From NCBI RefSeq assembly GCF_018388425.1, contig NZ_CP074406.1:3410001-3474000 (forward strand): a DNA stretch of 64,000 nt, in the 5' to 3' direction. The notes beneath the pieces are model-generated. The model did not search any database. It saw only the letters and a list, made by a program, of their open reading frames with translations, and was not told the DNA's origin. The translations under genes and the position numbers were made by a program. This stretch comes from Nocardioides faecalis. GTDB lineage: Bacteria > Actinomycetota > Actinomycetes > Propionibacteriales > Nocardioidaceae. Shown piece after piece: positions 9,945 to 19,700 of the stretch; positions within the stretch are counted from its first letter, which is position 1; the number at the start of each line of letters is the position of its first letter.

Positions 9945-10922
9945 ATGACCCGGGACCCCCGCCCCGACTTCCTCCTCGTCGGCGCGCCCAAGGCCGGCAC
10001 CAGTGCGCTGCACCTGGCGCTGGCCGCCCACCCGGACGTGTTCGTCACCACGCCCAAGGAGCCGAAGTTCTGGCTCTGCGAGGACGCACCGCCGCCGCAC
10101 TGGCGCGGACCGGGCGACCGGCACTCGCAACGGGAGTGGATCTGGCACCGCGAGGCCTACGCCGACCTCTTCCGCCTCGCTCCCCCGCACGCGGCGCGCG
10201 GCGAGTCGACGCCCTTCTACCTGTGGCACCGCGGCGCGCAGCGCCGGATCGCCGAGGCGCTGCCCGACATCAGGCTGATCGCGGTGGTGCGCGACCCGAT
10301 CGACCGCGCCTACAGCAACTGGATGCACCTGTGGTCCGACGGCCTCGAGCCCGAGGCGGACTTCGAGACCGCGTTCGCGCGCCAGGACGAGCGGGTCGCG
10401 GCCGGGTACGCCCCGTTCTGGCGCTACCGCGACCTCGGCCTGTACGGCGAGCAGCTGGCCGACCTGCTCAAGCTGGTCGATCCCTCCCGGGTGCTGGTCG
10501 TGCGCTACCGCGACATCGTCGACCGGCCCGTCGAGACCGTGGACCGGGCGTGCCGGTTCCTCGGCCTGCGCGAGGGCGCGGTGCCCGGCATCGCGCGGGA
10601 GAACTCCCGGCCCTACGTCGCTCCCGGGCTGCGCCCTCGTCTCGTCGGTCCGATGGTCCGGGCGGGAGCCTGGGCCGGGCAGTTCGCCCCGCCCGAGGTG
10701 TGGCGCCGGCTCAGCACGCCGGTCGTGGCGCGGCTGCAGACCACCGACGCCCACCGGCCCTCGCTGAGCGCCGAGCAGCGGGCGCGGCTGCTGCCGGCCT
10801 TCGAGGCCGACATCCGGCTGCTGATGGAGCTGACCGGGGACGACTACAGCGACTGGCTCTCCACGCGCGACCGCGGCTCGTTCGCGCAGCGGCAGGCGGG
10901 CGGGCTCAGCGGAGGAGCGTGA
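9945..10922 (+). CDS. sulfotransferase family protein
   Basis: The 325-residue protein carries both PAPS-binding motifs. The 5'-phosphosulfate loop is VGAPKAGTSAL (12-22) and the 3'-phosphate motif is VVRDPIDRAYSNWMH (114-128). This is the layout of the Sulfotransfer_1/heparan-sulfate sulfotransferase-like group. No signal peptide or transmembrane helix is visible, so it is cytoplasmic. The acceptor is unknown; a glycan or lipid is plausible. Its last 17 nt overlap the end of the convergent beta-propeller gene. Confidence 0.88.
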   Translation: MTRDPRPDFLLVGAPKAGTSALHLALAAHPDVFVTTPKEPKFWLCEDAPPPHWRGPGDRHSQREWIWHREAYADLFRLAPPHAARGESTPFYLWHRGAQRRIAEALPDIRLIAVVRDPIDRAYSNWMHLWSDGLEPEADFETAFARQDERVAAGYAPFWRYRDLGLYGEQLADLLKLVDPSRVLVVRYRDIVDRPVETVDRACRFLGLREGAVPGIARENSRPYVAPGLRPRLVGPMVRAGAWAGQFAPPEVWRRLSTPVVARLQTTDAHRPSLSAEQRARLLPAFEADIRLLMELTGDDYSDWLSTRDRGSFAQRQAGGLSGGA

Positions 10923-11823
10923 CCAGGTCGTGCGCGCCGTCGGCGCGGGCGGCCTCCACGTAGAACCGGGTCCGGCCCTCAGGCAGCGCCACCGCGCTGG
11001 CGTAGCGCCAGGCGCCGTCGCCGTGCGGGGCGGCGATCGGGTCGGCGTCGGTGGGTACCAGCCGGCTGCCGTCCCAGGTGGCCACACCGGTGGTCTCGAA
11101 CCAGTTCGACATCGCGTCGCGACGGCCGTCGTAGAGCACCCGCAGCGGGCCGTCGTCGCGCCGCGGCAGCACCGCGGTGGCCCGGGCACCGCGGGCGTCC
11201 CACTCCCCCGGCCGGCCGGCCAGCACCTCGCCCAGGTCGGTCCACGCCAGGCCGTCGTCGCTGTGCAGCAGCCGGGTGGTCATCCGGTCCTCGTGGCCGG
11301 GCTCGGTCAGCGGGTGGCAGCACAGCAGCATCTCCCAGCCGGCGCGGCCGGTCAGCCCGTCTCCCTCGGGGCGGTGCTCGATCACCGGGTCCTTGACGGC
11401 CATCGTGTCGTCGCCGGGGAGCACGATCCGACGCTCGCCGCCGGGCAGCGCCTCGGGCGTCGCGGCACTCAGGCTGTCGACCCACCAGTGCTTGGAGCCG
11501 GGGGTCGCGCACGACAGGTAGAGCCGCCAGCCCACGCCCGGGACGGGGACCAGCACCGGGCGCTCGAACGACTCGCTGCCGAAGGCGTCGCGGTGCACCT
11601 CGGCCACCGGCTCGAACTGCTCTCCGTCGTCCGAGCGGGCCACCACCACGGTGACGCCCCGGCCGGCGGCCAGGGGGCGGCGCACCCGGTAGGTCAGCCA
11701 GAACACGCCGTCGACCAGCACCGCGCTGGCTGCGCCCGCCCAGTTTCCCGCACCCGCCGCGGGCGCCGCCACCACGACCGTGGGGTCGTCGTACGTCGGG
11801 ACCGCGAGGGTGTCGTGGGTCAT
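10906..11823 (-). CDS. five-bladed beta-propeller protein, GH43/arabinanase-like
   Basis: The 305-residue soluble protein shows repeated short strand pairs with W/Y-rich turns typical of GH43/GH32-like glycosidase folds (GVFWLTYRVRRPL, WRLYLSCATPGSKHWW, KDPVIEH, WEMLLCCHPL, WRYASAVALPEG). A conserved Asp in KDPVIEH and acidic residues around EWDARG could be catalytic, but this was not verified by alignment. There is no signal peptide, so an intracellular role is likely. TAACAT lies 7 nt before the ATG (leaderless). The 3' end overlaps the sulfotransferase gene. Glycan metabolism is a reasonable guess, not shown. Confidence 0.65.
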   Translation of the reverse strand: MTHDTLAVPTYDDPTVVVAAPAAGAGNWAGAASAVLVDGVFWLTYRVRRPLAAGRGVTVVVARSDDGEQFEPVAEVHRDAFGSESFERPVLVPVPGVGWRLYLSCATPGSKHWWVDSLSAATPEALPGGERRIVLPGDDTMAVKDPVIEHRPEGDGLTGRAGWEMLLCCHPLTEPGHEDRMTTRLLHSDDGLAWTDLGEVLAGRPGEWDARGARATAVLPRRDDGPLRVLYDGRRDAMSNWFETTGVATWDGSRLVPTDADPIAAPHGDGAWRYASAVALPEGRTRFYVEAARADGAHDLVTLLR

Positions 11824-11830
11824 GCCGGTG

Positions 11831-11836
11831 ATGTTA
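11831..11836 (-). promoter_or_regulatory. -10 element of the beta-propeller gene, leaderless
   Basis: TAACAT on the minus strand is 7 nt from the ATG at 11823. Confidence 0.5.
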
Positions 11837-11939
11837 CTCGACTGATCGGCTCGACTTTGGCTCGTCGGGGTCCGTCCGGCTCCGGACCGATCCCGGGGGT
11901 CCTCACCCCTCGAGCGGTGGCTGGTGGCAGCATGTGCCC

Positions 11940-12374
11940 ATGACGGAGTCTGCTGAGGAAGTCTGGGCCCGGATCGTCGGCGCCAAGCGCCAGGAGATCG
12001 GCGGCGAGTGCCCCGAGTGCGCCGGGGTCGCCCCCGAGCGGATCGTCTGGGAGGACGAGTTCTGGATCCTCTCCTACACCGACGGGCCCGCGGAGATGGC
12101 CGCCTCGCTGCTGCTGCAGACCCGCGAGCACACCCGCGTCGGCCAGCTCGACGACGAGATCGCCTCGCAGTTCGGCCGCATCTCGAACCGGCTGACCCGG
12201 ATCATCGAGAACCTGCCGGAGACCTCCTACGTCGACGTGAGCCGCTACGGCGCGCACCGCGGCCACTTCCACGTGTGGTTCTTCGCACCTTTCGCGCCGG
12301 GCACCAACACGCCGGCCGACCTGCACGCGATCGCCACCAAGCTCGCGAACTGGGGCGGCGACGCCCGGGCCTGA
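11940..12374 (+). CDS. HIT-like domain protein
   Basis: The 144-residue protein follows the HIT fold order: a first CPEC segment, a strand FWILSYTDG, LLLQTREHTRVGQL, a long helix, and the terminal strand VDVSRYGAHRGHFHVWFF. The usual HxHxH catalytic triplet reads H-F-H-V-W here, so the third His is Trp. Nucleotide hydrolase or transferase activity may be changed or lost. CPEC near the N-terminus could bind metal, although only one CxxC is seen. An in-frame GTG at 11934 is the alternative start. The LuxR-type regulator follows 59 nt downstream. Confidence 0.65.
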   Translation: MTESAEEVWARIVGAKRQEIGGECPECAGVAPERIVWEDEFWILSYTDGPAEMAASLLLQTREHTRVGQLDDEIASQFGRISNRLTRIIENLPETSYVDVSRYGAHRGHFHVWFFAPFAPGTNTPADLHAIATKLANWGGDARA

Positions 12375-12433
12375 CCCGGGCGACGCAGGAACGACGTAGG
12401 CACAGAGCACCCCGACTCGGGCAGGACGAGGCG

Positions 12434-15064
12434 ATGATGACCGGCGGGGTGCCGCTGCTGCTCCCCCGTGAGCGGTTGCACCGGCTGCTGGACCGACCCG
12501 AGGCGCCGCTGAGCGTCCTTGCCGCACCGAGCGGGTTCGGCAAGACCAGCCTGGTGCGCAGCTGGGTGGAGACGGTGCCGTGCCCCGTCATCTGGGTCAG
12601 TCTCGAGGGTGACCTGGTCTCCCGCCCGGCGTTCTGGCAGAGCGTCCTGGCCTCCGCGACGCGGCTGGGTGTGCTCGACGCCGACCTCCCGCTCCCGGCC
12701 CACGCGGAGGACCTGGACCGCAGCGACCTCCCCGGCGCGGTGCTCGCGGCCGCGCTCGGCGAGCACGTGACGACCCGCGGCCCCGTGACGCTGGTCATCG
12801 ACGCCTACGAGCGCCTCCGCGAGGCGACCGCAGAGGTCGACGCCGACCTGCTCGCCCTGGTCCGCGACGCTCCCGGTCTCCGCGTGGTGGTGACCACCCG
12901 CGGCAGCACCGGGCTCGGCAGTCCCGGACGCAGCCTGCGCGGCGACGTGCAGCTGATCGGTGCCGAGGAGCTGGCCTTCACCGAGTCCGAGACGGCCGCG
13001 CTGGTGGCTGCGTTCGCGCCCGGGGTGGCGGCCTCCCCGGCACAGCTGCACCGAGCCACCCGCGGCTACCCCCTCGCGCTGCGCGCCGCGCTGCTGGCAC
13101 TGGGCCGGGCGCGGCCGAGCGACCGGCTCCCCGACGCCGACTGGCAGGCGCTGGTCGCCGAGGACCTGCGCGGCCAGCTGGGCAGCGGCCCGGGCGCGGA
13201 GCTCGTCCGGGCGACGGTCGTGCCGCCGTACTTCGACGAGGCCCTGGCCGCCGAGCTCGCCGGAAGCACCGAGGTGAAGCAGCTGCTCGACGACCTGGCG
13301 TGGAACGGGTTCGGTCGGTGGATCCCGTTCACGCCCGATCGGCAGGTGTTCCAGTACGTCGACGCACTGCGCGACGCGATGCTGGCCGACGCCGCGCAGC
13401 AGCCTGCCGCTGAGCGGTTGCGCGCCGCCGAGCTCTCCGCGTGGTGGCTGCACCGGCAGGGCTCGCACGAGGCCGCCTTCGAGGTCGCGGTCTCCCACGG
13501 CCTGTACGGCGTGGCGGCGCGGGTCTACGCGCTGCTGGTGGCGGGCAACCAGGACGCGATCACCTCGACCCTGTTCGACCACCACCTGGCCGCAGTGCCG
13601 AGCCGGGCGCTGCGGCAGTACCCCGCGCTCGCCTTCGGCCGTGGCCTGGCCTGCCACCGGGACCCGGCACTGCGCGGCGCGGCCGGCGACTTCTTCCGGA
13701 TCAGCGCCGCCTGGGACGGGCCGCGGCTGAGCGACCCGACGCCGGGCGAGGTGTTGCTGGGACACCTCTCGAAGACGGTCAGCCTGCGCCTGCTGGGTCG
13801 GTTCGCACAGTCGCACCGGGCGGCTCGAGCGGCGGAAGCGTTCCTCGCCGCGCTGCCGGAGGCCGACGCCGAGCAGCTGGGCGAGGTCCGGACGCTCGCG
13901 CTGCGCCACCTGGCCTACTCCCACTTCCAGGCCGGCGACCTCGAGGCCGCGCGCAGCGCCACCGCGCGCGCCGTCGCCGGCGCGGGCCGTCCCGAGGTGC
14001 TCAACCACACGGCGGTCTACGCCGTCGGGCTGAGCGCGGTCGAGGGTCGCACCGCTGAGGCCCGCGCGGCGATGACGCTCGTCGACGACGAGGCATGGGG
14101 TCCGGGTGAGCGCCGGACCTACGTCAACGCACTGGGCCGGATCGGCCGCGCGACGCTGCTGCTGGACGCCTTCGACCTCGACGGCGCGTTGGCCGAGTAC
14201 GACGGCTGTGAGTCGTTCCTGCACACCTCGGAGTTCTGGCCGTTCAGCACCTGGACCCTGATGCACGCCCGGCTCGGGCGCGGTGAGGCCGCCGCCGAGG
14301 CGCGCCGGGTGGCCGAGCTGCTGCGCCGCACGCCGCCACCGCCGGGCATGACCCCCGAGCCGAACGGCCCGAGGACCGCGGACGGCCAGCACCAGACGGG
14401 CAGCCTGGGCGCCGCGGCCGTGCGCGGCGCGCTGGCCGTGCTCTGGCTGGCCGCCGGGAACCGGACCAAGGCGCTGCCGCTGCTGCGCGGTGGTGGCCGA
14501 CACGCCGGGCAGCTCGCCCCGGCGGTGCTGCTCAGCCGGCTTCTGGCCGGCGGCTCCGACGACGTGCTGCTGGGGCTTCCCGCGCTGGAGCAGCGGCCGG
14601 GCCACACCCTGCGGTCGACGGTCGCGGTGCTGACCCTGGGAGCAGCCGCGGCGCTGCGGGCCGGGCACGAGGAGAGCGCGCTCGCACTGCTGGAGCGGGC
14701 GTTGGCGCTGAGCGGCGTGGACGGCGCCCGGGCCCACCTGATGTACCTGCCGGCCGCGGACCTGGCCGCGCTCCGCGCACTCGCCGACCGAGCCGACAAC
14801 GGCGCACTGCGGACCTACCTCACCGGCCTGCTCCCGGACTGCTTCCCCGGCTCGAGGGCCGCGGTGTCGCTGACCACGCAGGAGCGGGCCGTGATCGCGG
14901 CGATGGTGCTGCACTCGACCCGGAGCGCGGTCGCCGCCGCGCTGCACGTCTCGGAGAACACCGTGAAGACGCACCTGCAGCGCATCTACCGCAAGCTCGG
15001 GGTGAACTCGCGCTCCGCGGTCATCGAGCGGGCGATCGAGCTGGATCTGCTGGGCCGCGGCTGA
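12434..15064 (+). CDS. large ATP-binding LuxR-family regulator (MalT/LAL-like)
   Basis: The 876-residue protein has three parts. An N-terminal ATPase carries Walker A APSGFGKTSL (31-40) and a Walker-B-like VTLVIDAYERL. A long helical, TPR-like central region follows. The C-terminal LuxR HTH (about 812-872) contains LTTQERAVIAAM and SENTVKTHLQRIYRKLGV. This matches the MalT/LAL class of ligand-switched activators. The ATG at 12434 is preceded by a purine-rich GGACGAGG. Its 3' end overlaps the convergent MFS exporter gene by 44 nt, which makes the exporter or the neighbouring surface protein candidate targets by position only. Confidence 0.88.
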   Translation: MMTGGVPLLLPRERLHRLLDRPEAPLSVLAAPSGFGKTSLVRSWVETVPCPVIWVSLEGDLVSRPAFWQSVLASATRLGVLDADLPLPAHAEDLDRSDLPGAVLAAALGEHVTTRGPVTLVIDAYERLREATAEVDADLLALVRDAPGLRVVVTTRGSTGLGSPGRSLRGDVQLIGAEELAFTESETAALVAAFAPGVAASPAQLHRATRGYPLALRAALLALGRARPSDRLPDADWQALVAEDLRGQLGSGPGAELVRATVVPPYFDEALAAELAGSTEVKQLLDDLAWNGFGRWIPFTPDRQVFQYVDALRDAMLADAAQQPAAERLRAAELSAWWLHRQGSHEAAFEVAVSHGLYGVAARVYALLVAGNQDAITSTLFDHHLAAVPSRALRQYPALAFGRGLACHRDPALRGAAGDFFRISAAWDGPRLSDPTPGEVLLGHLSKTVSLRLLGRFAQSHRAARAAEAFLAALPEADAEQLGEVRTLALRHLAYSHFQAGDLEAARSATARAVAGAGRPEVLNHTAVYAVGLSAVEGRTAEARAAMTLVDDEAWGPGERRTYVNALGRIGRATLLLDAFDLDGALAEYDGCESFLHTSEFWPFSTWTLMHARLGRGEAAAEARRVAELLRRTPPPPGMTPEPNGPRTADGQHQTGSLGAAAVRGALAVLWLAAGNRTKALPLLRGGGRHAGQLAPAVLLSRLLAGGSDDVLLGLPALEQRPGHTLRSTVAVLTLGAAAALRAGHEESALALLERALALSGVDGARAHLMYLPAADLAALRALADRADNGALRTYLTGLLPDCFPGSRAAVSLTTQERAVIAAMVLHSTRSAVAAALHVSENTVKTHLQRIYRKLGVNSRSAVIERAIELDLLGRG

Positions 15065-16565
15065 GGTCGGTCCGGTCCTCACCGGCGGCTCGGCCCGGGC
15101 TGCCGCCACCACCCGGTACGCCGCCCGCTGGTCGCGGTGGCCTCGTCGGCCGCACTGTTCGTGCGGTCAGGGCGAGCACCGCGGCCGCGAGCAGCCCGGA
15201 GCCGGCGCAGATCGACCACACCGCGTAGTACCCGCCGAGGCTGCCGCCGTCGATCCGCAGCGTGCCGGTGCTGGCCAGGCAGATCGCGAACACCGCGGAG
15301 GCGAGGCCGCCGCCGATCGCCTTGGCGGCGTTCGTCAGCCCCGTCACCGAGCCGACCCGGTCCGGGGGTGCCGCGGCGACCGCGGCGGCGGGGATGCCCG
15401 CGACCAGCCCGCCCGTGCCCAGGCCGACCACCGCCATCAGCAACCACGTGCCGGCCTCGCTGCCGTGCAGCGGCAGCCAGGCGGCGTACCCGGCGGCGTA
15501 GACCAGGCAGCCGACCACCATCGCGCCGCGCGGACCGAACACCCGGCTGGTCAGCGGCAGCGCCAGGGCACCGATCGCGAGGCAGGCCACGTAGCTGGTC
15601 AGCCGCAGCGACCCCTCGGCGGCGGAGATCCCGAAGCCGTAGCCGGTCACCGCAGGATCGCTGCGGAAGTACGTCGACAACGGCACCTGCGCGCCGAGCA
15701 GCGACATGCCGAGCAGCAGCGCGGTCAGCTGGATGCCCCACTGCGCCGGGTCCGCCAGCAGCCGGACGTCGACGAGCGGGTCGGTGTGCCCGTGCTCGTG
15801 GCGCCACCACGGCACCAGCAGCAGGCAGCCGGCGAGCACCAGCAGCCAGGCGATCGGCGAGGAGACGCCCTGCAGCCGGACCAGCACCAGACCGGCCATC
15901 GTCACCGACACCGCCAGCACCAGCAGGCCGAGACCGACGCCGTCGAAGCGGCGGGCACCACGGCGTGGGGTGTCGCCGAGCCACCACAGCGCCGGCACGC
16001 AGAGGGTCACCGCCACGGCCGGCAGCGTCAGCATCGTGGTCAACGAGACTCGCTCGGCCAGCTGGCCGGCGAGCATCGCGGCGAGGATGATCGACAGCTC
16101 CAGCGTCGCGACCAGCAGCGCCGCCACCCGACGAGTGGTGCGCCCTTGGCGTGGGCTGCCGGCGGTACGGCGGTGGATGATCGCGACCTCGATCGGCAGC
16201 CACACCACGTAGACGCCCTGCAGCGTCCAGGCGGCCAGCAGCACGGGGAACGACGGCGCGAGCGCGATGCCCCAGGTCGCGACCGCGGTCACGGCAGTCG
16301 CGCCCAGCAGCACCGTGCGGTGGCCGACGAGGTCACCCAACCGGGCCAGCGGCACCACCACCAGCGCCGAGAAGATCAGCTGGGACGCCTCGAGCCAGTT
16401 CAGGTCGCCGTACCCGATCGCGACGCCGTCGGCGATGTCGACCATGACCGGGCCGTAGTAGCCCTGGATGGCTCCGCTGGCGACCTCGACGGCGGCCAGG
16501 ACCGCGACGACGCCCAGCAGCCCGTGGACGCGCACCGAGGCGCGGGGCGCGGCGAACGCGGTCAT
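15021..16565 (-). CDS. MFS transporter, DHA2-like
   Basis: The 514-residue integral membrane protein has about 14 hydrophobic helices. The conserved loop ARLGDLVGHRTVLLG follows the second helix, matching the MFS motif A region. A Pro/Gly-rich cytoplasmic tail (about 45 residues) ends the protein. The length and helix number fit the drug/H+ antiporter 2 group; the substrate is unknown. The ATG at 16565 has no Shine-Dalgarno at the right distance; the nearest one serves a 5-codon ORF upstream (see that entry). The 3' end overlaps the LuxR-type regulator gene by 44 nt. Confidence 0.85.
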   Translation of the reverse strand: MTAFAAPRASVRVHGLLGVVAVLAAVEVASGAIQGYYGPVMVDIADGVAIGYGDLNWLEASQLIFSALVVVPLARLGDLVGHRTVLLGATAVTAVATWGIALAPSFPVLLAAWTLQGVYVVWLPIEVAIIHRRTAGSPRQGRTTRRVAALLVATLELSIILAAMLAGQLAERVSLTTMLTLPAVAVTLCVPALWWLGDTPRRGARRFDGVGLGLLVLAVSVTMAGLVLVRLQGVSSPIAWLLVLAGCLLLVPWWRHEHGHTDPLVDVRLLADPAQWGIQLTALLLGMSLLGAQVPLSTYFRSDPAVTGYGFGISAAEGSLRLTSYVACLAIGALALPLTSRVFGPRGAMVVGCLVYAAGYAAWLPLHGSEAGTWLLMAVVGLGTGGLVAGIPAAAVAAAPPDRVGSVTGLTNAAKAIGGGLASAVFAICLASTGTLRIDGGSLGGYYAVWSICAGSGLLAAAVLALTARTVRPTRPPRPAGGVPGGGGSPGRAAGEDRTDLSRGPADPARSPAR

Positions 16566-16579
16566 GGCGTGCTCGTCAT
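16562..16579 (-). CDS. five-codon leader mini-ORF upstream of the MFS gene
   Basis: AGGAG followed by AACCCG precedes ATG ACG AGC ACG CCA TGA. The stop overlaps the MFS ATG as ATGA. The Shine-Dalgarno is spaced for the mini-ORF (6 nt) and is about 24 nt from the MFS start, so MFS translation may depend on reinitiation. This is inferred from spacing only. Confidence 0.4.
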   Translation of the reverse strand: MTSTP

Positions 16580-16626
16580 CGGGTTCTCCTGCAGGAAGCG
16601 GCGGGGAACGAGACACCGCGCGACCT

Positions 16627-16659
16627 GCCGGGTGACATGCCGGGCGACATCCGGACCTT
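16627..16659 (-). promoter_or_regulatory. MFS promoter region with two 12-bp direct repeats
   Basis: TAAGGT on the minus strand (16654-16659) could be the -10 of the MFS gene. Immediately downstream are two direct repeats, GCCGGGTGACAT (16627-16638) and GCCGGGCGACAT (16639-16650), placed where a repressor would block transcription. Confidence 0.4.
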
Positions 16660-16749
16660 ACTGTTGCCAGCCCTGCTTTGGTGAGCGTTCGCTGGGTCGC
16701 TGGCAGCAGGCCCCTCCTGCCGCAGTCCCTCGATCGGAATGGTCCTTCC

Positions 16750-19700
16750 ATGCGTGCACGTCGTTCCCCCGCGGCTCGAGCTCGGCGATCGGTCCGGCTG
16801 ATCGCCGCCGCTGCCCTTGCCGGCACCGCCCTCACCCTGGGCGCGGTGCCACCCACCGTCGCCGACGCCCCGGCCACGCCGATCGCCGCCGCGGAGGCCA
16901 CCTCTGCGGCGCCGACCTCGGGGGTCGCCCCGACGCCGGAGGCGAGCGCCTCGCCCTCCACCGAGCCGAAGGCCGAGCCGTCGCAAGAGCCCTCGGAGGA
17001 GCCGACCGAGTCGCCGAGGGAGTCGCCGAGGGAGTCGCCGAGGGAGTCGCCGAGGGAGTCGCCGAGGGAGTCGCCGAGGGAGTCGCCGACCGAAGAGCCC
17101 TCGGACAGGCCGGTCGCGGCGCCGACCGCGGAGCCGGGCCCGGCGGAGAAGCCGGACCGATCGGAGAAGGCTGGGACGTCGAAGACCCCGGGCAACCGGA
17201 GCGCGGTCGCGGCCGCTGCACTCGCGCCGTTGGGCCCGGGCTGGACCGCCGTCCACCCCCAAGCGAGCGACGAGAACGGCTCCGCGGACCTGGTCACCGG
17301 CGCGCAGGGCGCGCTGCCCGCACCTCCGGGCGGCGGCGCCTGGATCCACCTGAAGCCCACCGAGGCATCGCCGGGGGTCTACCGCGGCAACGTCAACGTG
17401 ACCCGGCGCATCCCCGACACGGTGGTCGACGGGCAGTACCTGATCAGCTGGGACGTCAGCTCCACGGGAGGGGCGGTCACCGAGCTCGCCAGCGGTCGGG
17501 TAGCGGTCTCCCGCACCTCGCTGGGCGCCTGGGTCCGGTACACGGCTCTGACCGAAGCGGACGGAACGTCGAAGTCCCTGAGCTTCACCTACCGGACCGG
17601 GAACGTCACCTCCACCGACGACGCCCAGGGCGGCATCGCCAACGTCACCGCCGTCCGCGTTGAGCCGACGCTCACCGGCCCGGCCACCGCAGCCGCCCCT
17701 GCAGGCGTCTCCACGACCGTCGACCTGCCGGTGACCAACACGGTCGGCTGCCGGACGGAGGGGGCGGCTCCGGCGTGGGTGAAGACCTCCTTGACCGGCA
17801 TCAACGGCTCCTGCCAGCTCGTCCTCGCCCCGGGCGCCTCGGTCGAGGGCAGCTTCTCGGTGACGGTCGCCGCTCTCGCCGTCGGTGCACGGGTCGCCGA
17901 GACCCATACGGTCATGGTGACCGTGGCGCCCTCGGTCGACACGATCGTGGTGACCCCCGCGTCCTCGACCGTGGCCGCCGGAGCGACGGCGACCTACACC
18001 GCGCACGCCTACAGCCCGGCCGGCACCGACCTCGGCGACGTCACCGCCGACACCGACTTCACCGCCTCCGGCGTCGCCGGTTGCACCGACAACCGCTGCG
18101 GCGCCGAGCGTGCCGGCAGCTACACCGTGACCGGCAGCTACCGGGGCAAGACCGCGACCGCGGGCCTCACCGTCACCGCCGCCGCGGCGAACCGGCTGGT
18201 GCTCCGCCCCGGGGCCGCCCACCTCCAGGCCGGCGACACCGCTCGGTTCACCGCGTCGACCTACGACCGCTTCGACAACCTCGTCGCCGACGTCACCGCC
18301 AGCGCCCGGATCACCGCGTCCGGCGCCGCGTCCTGCACCGGCAACGTGTGCGGCTCCGAGACCGCCGGGGACTACACCGTCACCGCCACCCAGGGCGGGC
18401 TGACCGCCACCGCCGACCTCGAGGTCGGCGCCGCGGACCCGGACCACATCGTGCTCAGCCCTGGCACCAGCACCATCACCGCCGGCACCACCCAGAGTTA
18501 CGTGACCAACCTCTACGACCGGTTCGGGAACCTGAACCGCGACATCTCCGGGTACGTCGTACTGACCGCCGACGGGGCGGCCACCTGCACAGCCGACCGG
18601 TGCACCTCGGAGGTGACCGGCAGCTACACGGTCACCGCCCGCGTCGACGCCCCGGGCGTGCCCGCGTGGACCGACACCGCCCGGTTGACGGTGACCGCCG
18701 CGGCACTCGCCCACATCGAGATCTCGCCGGGGACCGCCAGCGTCAGCGCCGGAACCGGCCAGCCGTACACGGCGGCGTCCTACGACCGCTTCGGCAACCG
18801 GATCGCCGACGTCACCGCGAGCACCACGTTCGCCGCGAGCGGCGCCGCGACCTGTGCCGCCAACACCTGTCGCGCCGAGCGGGCGGGCGGCTACACCGTC
18901 ACCGGCACTCACCTCGGGCAGAGCGACACCGCGAGCCTCACCGTCACGGCAGCCGCGGTGAACCGGCTCGAGGTCACCCCCGGGGCGAGCACGATCGCCG
19001 CCGGCGCGACCCAGGCCTACACCGCACGTACCTACGACCGCTACGACAACCTCGTCGCCGACGTCACCGGCGCCACCTCGTTCACCGTGGACGGCGCCGC
19101 CGACTGCGCTGCGAACCGTTGCGGCTCGGAGACCTCCGGCACCTACCTGGTCACCGGCACCGCCGGCGGCCGGTCGGCCACGGTCACCCTGACCGTCACT
19201 CCGGCAGCAGTGCACCACCTGGTGATCACGCCGGCGACCGGCACGATCCTCGCCGGGAACAGCCTGAGCTACTCGGCCCGCACCTACGACCGCTTCGACA
19301 ACCTGGTCGGCGACGTCACCACGACGACGACCTTCACCGCCTCGACCGACGCGGAGTGCACCGCGAACATCTGTGGCTCCACCAAGGCCGGCGAGCACAC
19401 CGTCACGGGCACGCACACCGGCCTGAGTGACACCGCGACGCTCACCGTCACCCCGGCCGCCGCGGACCATCTCCTCCTCACCCCCGGCACCGCCACCATC
19501 ACCGCCGGCGACACCGAGGACTACACCGCCCGGACCTACGACCGGTTCGACAACCTGATCGGCGACGTCACCACGACCACCACCTTGACCGCCTCGACCG
19601 ACGCCGAGTGCACCGCCAACACCTGCGGCTCCACCAAGGCCGGCGAGCACACCATCACCGGCACGCAAGGTGGGCTGACCGACTCCGCGACGCTCACCGT

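Noticed and set aside
12245..15112. A 955-codon open frame antisense to the LuxR-type regulator
   Set aside because: Low-complexity Arg/Gly/Ala composition and no recognisable motif; the plus-strand protein has clear ATPase and HTH domains.
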